This document shows positions 16,645 to 20,115 of a stretch of DNA of 20,115 bases, piece by piece. The notes beneath the pieces are model-generated. The model did no database searches, was not told the DNA's origin, and was given only the letters and a program-made list of their open reading frames with translations. A program made the position numbers and the translations under genes. The stretch is from Palsa-872 sp036495195 (GTDB lineage Bacteria > Chloroflexota > Dormibacteria > Dormibacterales > Dormibacteraceae): NCBI GenBank assembly GCA_036495195.1, contig DASXNH010000265.1, positions 1 through 20,115 on the forward strand. The letters run 5' to 3'. The stretch's first letter is position 1; each line of letters begins with the position of its first letter.

Positions 16645-16716
16645 TCAGCGCGCTCGACGCCAGAGGACCATCAGGCCGAACATCAGTAGAAGAACCGTCG
16701 GGCCGAAGAAGTTCAA
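16645..16716 (-). CDS. Possible 23-residue single-span membrane peptide
   Basis: A short frame from TTG 16714-16716 to TGA 16645-16647. It encodes a hydrophobic stretch (FFGPTVLLLMFGLMVLW) followed by a basic RRAR end, the pattern of a one-span membrane peptide with a positive C-terminus. It starts 10 nt after the stop of the 97-residue gene. Its stop overlaps CTG 16646-16648, the putative start of the phosphatase, as CTGA. GAG about 10 nt upstream is a weak ribosome-binding site. It could instead be untranslated linker; the case rests on spacing and composition. Confidence 0.35.
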   Translation of the reverse strand: MNFFGPTVLLLMFGLMVLWRRAR

Positions 16717-16726
16717 ATGCGGCCGC

Positions 16727-17020
16727 TCAGGCGAGGCCGGTGCCGCTCGAGAACTGCGGGTCCATCTTTCGGCGGCGGCGGCGGCGGCGCTCCACGACGA
16801 TGGTGGTCAGGAACGGCTGCTGCATCGCCCACACCTTCTCGATCAGCTGTGGGATGGGAATGCTGTGGGGCCCGTCGATTCCGAGCATCACGAGCCGCTC
16901 CGCCGCGGAGTCGGTCAGCTCCGTTTTGTCGTGCAGGTTCAGCTGCTCGAGAGTCTCCAAGATGTCGTCGAGACGGCGCAGGACCTGGCGCCGCTCCTGA
17001 TCTTCCCGTTGGAGCATCAC
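16727..17020 (-). CDS. 97-residue hypothetical protein with a poly-Arg tract
   Basis: I do not recognise this protein. The first half is charged and helical, with a likely short coiled coil (RRQVLRRLDDILETLEQLNL). The middle has an ERLVMLGIDGPHSIPIPQLIEKVWAMQQPF segment. Near the end is a run of seven Arg (about residues 79-85) encoded by a CGC repeat, followed by a short polar tail. The Arg run could bind nucleic acid or a polyanion. Starts GTG 17020 and ATG 17017 are both possible; neither has a strong Shine-Dalgarno sequence. It begins 7 nt after the epoxide-hydrolase-like gene and ends 10 nt before the small membrane-peptide frame, so it belongs to the same transcription unit. Confidence 0.65.
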   Translation of the reverse strand: MMLQREDQERRQVLRRLDDILETLEQLNLHDKTELTDSAAERLVMLGIDGPHSIPIPQLIEKVWAMQQPFLTTIVVERRRRRRRKMDPQFSSGTGLA

Positions 17021-17027
17021 AAACAGC

Positions 17028-17894
17028 TTACTTGGCGGCAGTGGTGAGCGCTTGGCTCACCTCGGTCGGGCGCTCGAACTGCAGCCAGTGGCCCGCGCCC
17101 TCCAGCACCTCGAACCTGTACTCGCCGTCCACGTACTGCGCGGTCGCCTCTGCCGCGCTGCGCCCGAGAGCGGGATCCTGGTCGCCCCAAAGCAGGGCCG
17201 TGGGCATGGTGATCGGGCCGATCTCGGCAAGAGACTCCCACGCAGCGCCCCCTCCGAGGTTGGCGCGGTAGTAGTTGAGGGCAGCGGTAAGGCGGCCGGG
17301 CCGGCTCACCGAGCGAACGAAGTGATCGATCACCTTTTCAGGGACGGCGTCGCCGCCCGCACCTGAGCGGAACATTTTCCTGAAACGCAGGAAGCCGTCC
17401 GCGGCCAGGACCTGCTCGGCCTTGCCCTCCATAAGGAACAGGCCGACGTAGCGCGAGCGCTCCTGCTGGTCCGCATCATCACGGCTGGCGGCCGCGAGCG
17501 CTGCGGGATGGGGCACGGAAAGCGCCGTGAGCGTCTTCGTCAGCTGCGGGTGCTTGCCTGCGAAATACCACGCGACCATCGCCCCCCAATCGTGGCCGGC
17601 CACGTGGGCGGCGCTCCGTCCAAAGGAGGTGATGAGGGCACGAACATCTTCGGCGAGCCGATCGATCGAGTAGTTCTCCACGCCCTCCGGTGCGTCGCTC
17701 AGTCCGTAGCCACGCAGGTCGGGCGCCACGGCGAGAAAGCCGCCACGTGCCAGCGCGTCGACCTGCCTCGACCACGATTCGGCGCCTTCCGGAAAGCCGT
17801 GGAGGAGGATGACCATGTCTCCGGCGGCGGGCCCGTCGACCATCGCGCGAAATCGCAGGCGGTTGGCCATGATCATGTGCTGGCTTGCGGTCAT
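17028..17894 (-). CDS. Alpha/beta hydrolase, epoxide-hydrolase-like
   Basis: A 288-residue alpha/beta hydrolase fold protein. Diagnostic motifs: oxyanion-hole HGFPEGAESW (32-41), DLRGYGLSD, and nucleophile elbow GHDWGA with Asp102 rather than Ser, which points to the epoxide hydrolase/haloalkane dehalogenase group. The acid lies in LLWGDQDPALG (about 235-244) and the catalytic His269 in GAGHWLQFERP. Cap-domain Tyr149 and Tyr208/209 are in positions that could serve as the epoxide-activating tyrosines. Start ATG 17892-17894 overlaps the stop of the upstream hydrolase as ATGA and has GAG just upstream. A longer opening to 18011 is a shadow of that gene. Physiological substrate unknown. Confidence 0.87.
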   Translation of the reverse strand: MTASQHMIMANRLRFRAMVDGPAAGDMVILLHGFPEGAESWSRQVDALARGGFLAVAPDLRGYGLSDAPEGVENYSIDRLAEDVRALITSFGRSAAHVAGHDWGAMVAWYFAGKHPQLTKTLTALSVPHPAALAAASRDDADQQERSRYVGLFLMEGKAEQVLAADGFLRFRKMFRSGAGGDAVPEKVIDHFVRSVSRPGRLTAALNYYRANLGGGAAWESLAEIGPITMPTALLWGDQDPALGRSAAEATAQYVDGEYRFEVLEGAGHWLQFERPTEVSQALTTAAK

Positions 17895-18391
17895 TTGATC
17901 TCGTGCAGGAACTTTGTAGCGACGTCGAGGGCCTGGTCGAGGACTTTGAGCAGGCCATGGCCCTGGCCTTCGAAGATCTCGAGCCTCGCGTCGGGGATTG
18001 TCCTCACCCACTTCTTCAAAAGTTCGATGCGGGCGAAGGGATCTCGGTCGCCGCTGAGGAAAAGGGTCGGGCAGCGAATCAATGGGAAGTGCTCAGTCCT
18101 CAACTGGTCAGTGAATCCAGGCCGGTGGAGCGGATAAGAGAAGAGAATCAGCCCGCCGAAGTCCGCTTCGACAGCTGCCATGCTCGCGACCCTGCCTCCA
18201 AACGACTGGCCGCCGCCGATCACGTCATGCCCGCGGCCCGACGCCTTGATGAAGACGGGGACGGCGCGTTCTGCACCGCCGCGAGGGAGGTCGACGGCGA
18301 TGGCATCGATGCCGCGACGCTTGAAACCGACCACATAGGGCTTCATTGACGCCGCGTTGCCGGATGCGCCGTGCCCAAGCACGACTCTCAT
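17891..18391 (-). CDS. Small alpha/beta hydrolase, dienelactone-hydrolase/KANL3-Tex30-like
   Basis: A compact 166-residue alpha/beta hydrolase without a cap. It starts directly with the first core strand (MRVVLGHGASGN, the HG oxyanion region) and has nucleophile elbow GGGQSFGGR with Ser63. An acid follows in LFLSGDRDPF (Asp115 or Asp117), and a catalytic His145 in EGQGHGL, so the triad is complete. It is short for the fold but matches the bacterial members related to the KANL3/Tex30 group, whose substrates are unknown. Start ATG 18389-18391 lies 22 nt after the zinc-ribbon gene. Its TGA overlaps the next gene start (ATGA), so the two hydrolases are coupled. Confidence 0.82.
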   Translation of the reverse strand: MRVVLGHGASGNAASMKPYVVGFKRRGIDAIAVDLPRGGAERAVPVFIKASGRGHDVIGGGQSFGGRVASMAAVEADFGGLILFSYPLHRPGFTDQLRTEHFPLIRCPTLFLSGDRDPFARIELLKKWVRTIPDARLEIFEGQGHGLLKVLDQALDVATKFLHEIK

Positions 18392-18413
18392 CCGCGACGT
18401 CTCATCGGATCGC

Positions 18414-18599
18414 TCAGTTGAGCTGAGCGGCGCGTTGTTGGGCCAACCATTCGCGTGAAATCTTGACCTCGATGCGACTTATGCACAGCGCGCACCAAAC
18501 AATTTCGCAGCGCTCGCATGCGATGTGTTGATGGTCCTTCGATAGGTCCATGTACATCGTGAATGTGCCGCACTCGAAGCATTTCACCGGACACTTCAC
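18414..18599 (-). CDS. Small Cys-rich zinc-ribbon-like protein
   Basis: About 61 residues with paired cysteines: KCFECG, then ACERCEIVWCALC. This gives three CxxC pairs and probably one or two zinc sites. The C-terminus is helical and polar (ISREWLAQQRAAQLN). The third codon positions are mostly G or C, as in neighbouring genes, which supports coding. The start is uncertain: GTG 18597-18599, GTG 18585-18587 and TTG 18615-18617 are all in frame, and an AAGGGG directly abuts the TTG. A run of eight T (minus strand) falls between the TTG and the first GTG. It heads the minus-strand hydrolase run and is divergent from the Lys-rich micro-genes. No function is recognised. Confidence 0.6.
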   Translation of the reverse strand: MKCPVKCFECGTFTMYMDLSKDHQHIACERCEIVWCALCISRIEVKISREWLAQQRAAQLN

Positions 18600-18621
18600 G
18601 AAAAAAAATCTTAACAACCCC

Positions 18622-18650
18622 TTGACGTACGCGTGACATTCCGGTATCTA
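18622..18650 (+). promoter_or_regulatory. Putative sigma-70-type promoter for the first Lys-rich micro-gene
   Basis: TTGACG (18622-18627) is followed after exactly 17 bp by TATCTA (18645-18650). The -35 is near consensus and the -10 is weak. If it is used, the first micro-gene has a leader of roughly 170 nt. The site lies immediately outside the divergent zinc-ribbon gene. Confidence 0.45.
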
Positions 18651-18741
18651 AACAACTTGTATGGCGTTGCGATGCATGGTTGCCACCACAGAGGCGACAA
18701 GTACGCGACCCATTTCGCACAACCGCCAATGTCACGGAGAC

Positions 18742-18789
18742 CTCATCGATGGGGCTCTGCGGCAAACCCCGAAGGGTCTCATCGATGGG
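18742..18789 (+). repeat. Two 12-bp direct repeats in the micro-gene leader
   Basis: CTCATCGATGGG occurs at 18742-18753 and again at 18778-18789, 36 bp apart start to start. Each copy holds the palindrome CATCGATG. A CCCGAA/TTCGGG dyad (about 18768-18799) overlaps the second copy. The location between promoter and ribosome-binding site suggests a regulator site or an RNA structure element. Confidence 0.5.
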
Positions 18790-18829
18790 ATTTTTCGGGT
18801 CGACAAAATTCGCGAAGGAGGTAATGCAC

Positions 18830-18904
18830 ATGGCTGCTAAGAAGAAGGCTGCGAAGAAGCCGGCTGCCAAGAAGGCCGCCAAGAAGTCCGCAAAGAAGAA
18901 GTAG
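18830..18904 (+). CDS. 24-residue Lys/Ala-rich micro-protein (histone-H1-tail-like)
   Basis: Start ATG 18830 has AAGGAGGT (18815-18822) at 7-nt spacing, and the stop is TAG 18902-18904. The peptide is made of only Met, Ala, Lys, Pro and Ser in an AAKK-type repeat (MAAKKKAAKKPAAKK at the start). It resembles the basic tails of bacterial histone-H1-like proteins and mycobacterial HupB. Such tails bind DNA or RNA non-specifically, so a nucleoid or polyanion-binding role is a reasonable inference. ATG 18824 is in frame but too close to the ribosome-binding site. A terminator hairpin follows, and a paralogous micro-gene lies 134 bp downstream. Confidence 0.75.
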   Translation: MAAKKKAAKKPAAKKAAKKSAKKK

Positions 18905-18937
18905 TAACAACTTCTTTTTTGGTTTTGTAGTTCGTGC

Positions 18938-18973
18938 GAGCCGGGGTTCTGTGGAGCCCCGGCTCTCCTCTTT
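18938..18973 (+). terminator. Rho-independent terminator after the first micro-gene
   Basis: GAGCCGGGG (18938-18946) pairs perfectly with CCCCGGCTC (18957-18965) around a 10-nt loop. A pyrimidine tract (TCCTCTTT, 18966-18973) follows. Confidence 0.8.
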
Positions 18974-19038
18974 CGATGAGTCGGCGAAGCGCGCGAGCTT
19001 CTCGCAAATCTTCGGATCAATAGAAGGAGGTGAGAAAA

Positions 19039-19122
19039 ATGGCTGCCAAGAAGAAGGCTGTGAAGAAGGCCGTCAAGAAGGCCGTAAAGAAAGTCAAGAA
19101 AGTCGCCAAGAAGAAGAAGTAG
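19039..19122 (+). CDS. 27-residue Lys/Ala/Val-rich micro-protein, paralogue of the preceding one
   Basis: Start ATG 19039 is preceded by AAGGAGGT (19024-19031) at 7-nt spacing, and the stop is TAG 19120-19122. The first six residues (MAAKKK) and the ribosome-binding region match the first micro-gene. The rest is a KKAV-type repeat ending in four Lys. The pattern is strongly basic, without acidic or aromatic residues. Its own terminator lies 14 bp downstream, so the two peptides are probably made from separate or partly separate transcripts. A nucleic-acid-binding role is likely but inferred only from composition. Confidence 0.75.
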   Translation: MAAKKKAVKKAVKKAVKKVKKVAKKKK

Positions 19123-19136
19123 TAGTAGCGGCAGTC

Positions 19137-19181
19137 AGAAGGCCGGGGTCTCCGATGAGCCCCGGCCTTCTCTTTTCCCTT
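19137..19181 (+). terminator. Rho-independent terminator after the second micro-gene
   Basis: AGAAGGCCGGGG (19137-19148) pairs perfectly with CCCCGGCCTTCT (19160-19171), a 12-bp stem with an 11-nt loop. A T-rich run (TCTTTTCCCTT) follows. It shares the GCCGGGG/CCCCGGC core with the first terminator. Confidence 0.85.
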
Positions 19182-19222
19182 CGGGCTGGGACCAGGACAA
19201 CCGCATATATAGAAGGAGGCCC

Positions 19223-19251
19223 TTGACTTACGAACATTTGTTCGCTAGCCT
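19223..19251 (+). promoter_or_regulatory. SOS promoter with LexA box
   Basis: TTGACT (19223-19228) and TAGCCT (19246-19251) are 17 bp apart. The spacer contains CGAACATTTGTTCG (19231-19244), a perfect dyad of the Gram-positive LexA/DinR type (CGAAC-N4-GTTCG). LexA bound here would block RNA polymerase directly. The site is about 50 bp upstream of the ImuA-like start. Confidence 0.82.
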
Positions 19252-19298
19252 TCGCCCACCTCCTTCTCTCCTGCGTCTTCACCCGGAGGCTAAAAAAG

Positions 19299-20039
19299 AT
19301 GCAGGACTCCCCACTAGACGATGCCATCAGCGCGATCCGGGTGCGCTTTGGCAGCCAGGCGCTGACGAGGGCGGCGGAGCTGCCGCCCCCGCAGCCATGG
19401 CCGAGTGGCACACCACTCGATCGCCTGACGGGAATTGGAGGGCTGCCTCTCGGGAGGCTCACGCTCCTGACCGGAACCGCAACGTGCGGCAAGCTCACGC
19501 TGGCACTCGCTCTGCTCGCTAGTGCCACCCACGAGTTCGCTCACACAGTGGTGATCGACAACCGAGTCGGATTCGATCCTTGGCCGCTGCTCGCGTTCGA
19601 TGCGGACCTGCGGTCGCTCACCGTGGTGCGACTGCGATCGGACCATGCGGGTGAGGCGGCGACAGCGCTGGCCAAGGCAGGCGCGGGCTTCATTCTTTTA
19701 TTGGGCGAGATTCCGGAGCTGTGGCTCGGGCCATTGGAAGCGGGAGCGAACCGTTCGGGGACTTTGCTGATCGGAGTGGTCGAAGCGCCGAGTCGAGCAT
19801 TCGCGCATGCCTCGAGCCTGAGCCTCGGCTTCTCACGTGCGGAGTGGATCACCGAGCGCGGCCAGCTCGTGGGGCTGCGCACCGTTGCGCGCTGCCTCAA
19901 GAATCGGGTGGCGCCTCCACTCGGAGAGTCTGAGCTCGAGATTCGCTATCCCCAAGGGGCCGAGCTCTTCCTTCAACACCGTGTGACCGAAACGCAGCTT
20001 CAACTGGCGGAGCTGGAATGCGCATCTGCTGTGGTCTGA
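19299..20039 (+). CDS. ImuA/RecA-like protein, SOS-regulated
   Basis: A 246-residue protein with a RecA-like core. After an N-terminal helix, GIGGLPLGRLTLLTGTATCGKLTLALALL holds the Gly-rich entry and a Walker-A-like P-loop (GTATCGK, Lys65). The residue after Lys is Leu rather than Thr/Ser, so ATP binding may be weak. VVIDNRVGFDPWPLLAFDADLRSLTVVRL resembles the ImuA segment between core strands, and FILLLGEIPELW the Walker-B position. ImuA works with ImuB and DnaE2 in translesion synthesis in many bacteria. Start ATG 19299 has GGAGG 9 nt upstream. The LexA box in its promoter fits damage-inducible expression. A generic RecA/KaiC-like ATPase is the alternative. Confidence 0.7.
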   Translation: MQDSPLDDAISAIRVRFGSQALTRAAELPPPQPWPSGTPLDRLTGIGGLPLGRLTLLTGTATCGKLTLALALLASATHEFAHTVVIDNRVGFDPWPLLAFDADLRSLTVVRLRSDHAGEAATALAKAGAGFILLLGEIPELWLGPLEAGANRSGTLLIGVVEAPSRAFAHASSLSLGFSRAEWITERGQLVGLRTVARCLKNRVAPPLGESELEIRYPQGAELFLQHRVTETQLQLAELECASAVV

Positions 20040-20109
20040 GGGCTGTGCCGGAAGCCTATGGCGAGAGATTCGGTGGCCAGGCGAGTCGAGTCGAAGGAAG
20101 GGGTGGCGC

Positions 20110-20115
20110 AAGGAG
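20110..20115 (+). promoter_or_regulatory. Shine-Dalgarno sequence of the next gene, at the window edge
   Basis: The window ends in AAGGAG, 71 bp after the ImuA-like stop, with no convincing gene in between. A start codon is expected just outside. In imu operons the next gene is usually the Y-family polymerase ImuB, which is inference here. Confidence 0.4.

Noticed and set aside
17895..18011. N-terminal extension of the epoxide-hydrolase-like ORF
   Set aside because: It is Arg/Pro-rich shadow sequence within the upstream hydrolase; the ATGA overlap gives a better start.
18388..19020. 210-codon minus-strand ORF across the micro-gene region
   Set aside because: Its Phe/Ala run is the antisense of the Lys/Ala peptide, and it crosses a promoter, a terminator and the zinc-ribbon gene.
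19223..19522. TTG-initiated 99-codon ORF after the orphan Shine-Dalgarno
   Set aside because: It overlaps the LexA box and runs out of frame through the ImuA-like gene with Arg/Pro/Ala-rich shadow sequence.
20058..20115. Open frame from ATG 20058 to the window end
   Set aside because: Only 19 codons with no recognisable motif or RBS; the terminal AAGGAG more likely serves a start outside the window.
1..20115. CRISPR arrays, insertion sequences, attachment sites, replication origin
   Set aside because: No regularly spaced repeats, transposase motifs, integrase genes or DnaA-box clusters were seen.

Overview
This is a GC-rich bacterial chromosomal window, dense in genes and with no sign of phage or insertion sequences. 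The LexA box is the Gram-positive type (GAAC-N4-GTTC). The content (paired DUF1326/DUF2182 genes, a long glucan-metabolism cluster, tiny lysine/alanine-rich basic peptides) suggests a soil lineage near Actinobacteria, Chloroflexi or Dormibacterota. That placement is an inference; the window has no rRNA or other phylogenetic marker.

Left part (1-4140). The 3' end of an acetyl/propionyl-CoA synthetase gene converges on a small DsrE-family gene. The DsrE frame is interrupted by one in-frame TGA exactly where relatives carry the first Cys of a CxxC motif. A hairpin that fits the bacterial SECIS model follows the TGA, so this is a good selenoprotein candidate (UxxC). Next come a divergent CynX-like MFS transporter, a DUF3224 protein, a DUF1326-DUF2182 pair (Cys-rich soluble protein plus Cys-rich membrane protein) and a tRNA-Gly(CCC).

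Middle part (4175-16716). After a secreted protein of unknown function comes a storage-polysaccharide/sugar-nucleotide region. It holds a nucleotidyltransferase fused to a phosphomannomutase-like domain that has lost its catalytic loops, a GT35 alpha-glucan phosphorylase on the opposite strand, and a tightly packed minus-strand operon. In transcription order the operon runs: 23-codon membrane-peptide ORF (tentative), IMPase-family phosphatase, GT4 glycosyltransferase, GH57 alpha-amylase-like enzyme, and a 1221-residue GH57-GT5 fusion. Stop/start overlaps (GTGA, an 8-nt overlap and a possible CTGA) suggest translational coupling. The set fits glucan building (GT5), trimming (GH57) and phosphorolysis (GT35). 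No glgB or glgC is visible.

Right part (16727-20115). The same minus-strand run begins upstream with a small Cys-rich zinc-ribbon-like protein, two alpha/beta hydrolases joined by an ATGA overlap, and a 97-residue protein of unknown function. Divergent from these, on the plus strand, are two tandem micro-genes encoding 24- and 27-residue Lys/Ala(/Val) peptides. Each has a strong Shine-Dalgarno sequence and its own terminator hairpin. Last is a RecA/ImuA-like gene whose promoter holds a perfect LexA box in its spacer, pointing to SOS-controlled mutagenic repair. The window ends at a ribosome-binding site for the next gene.
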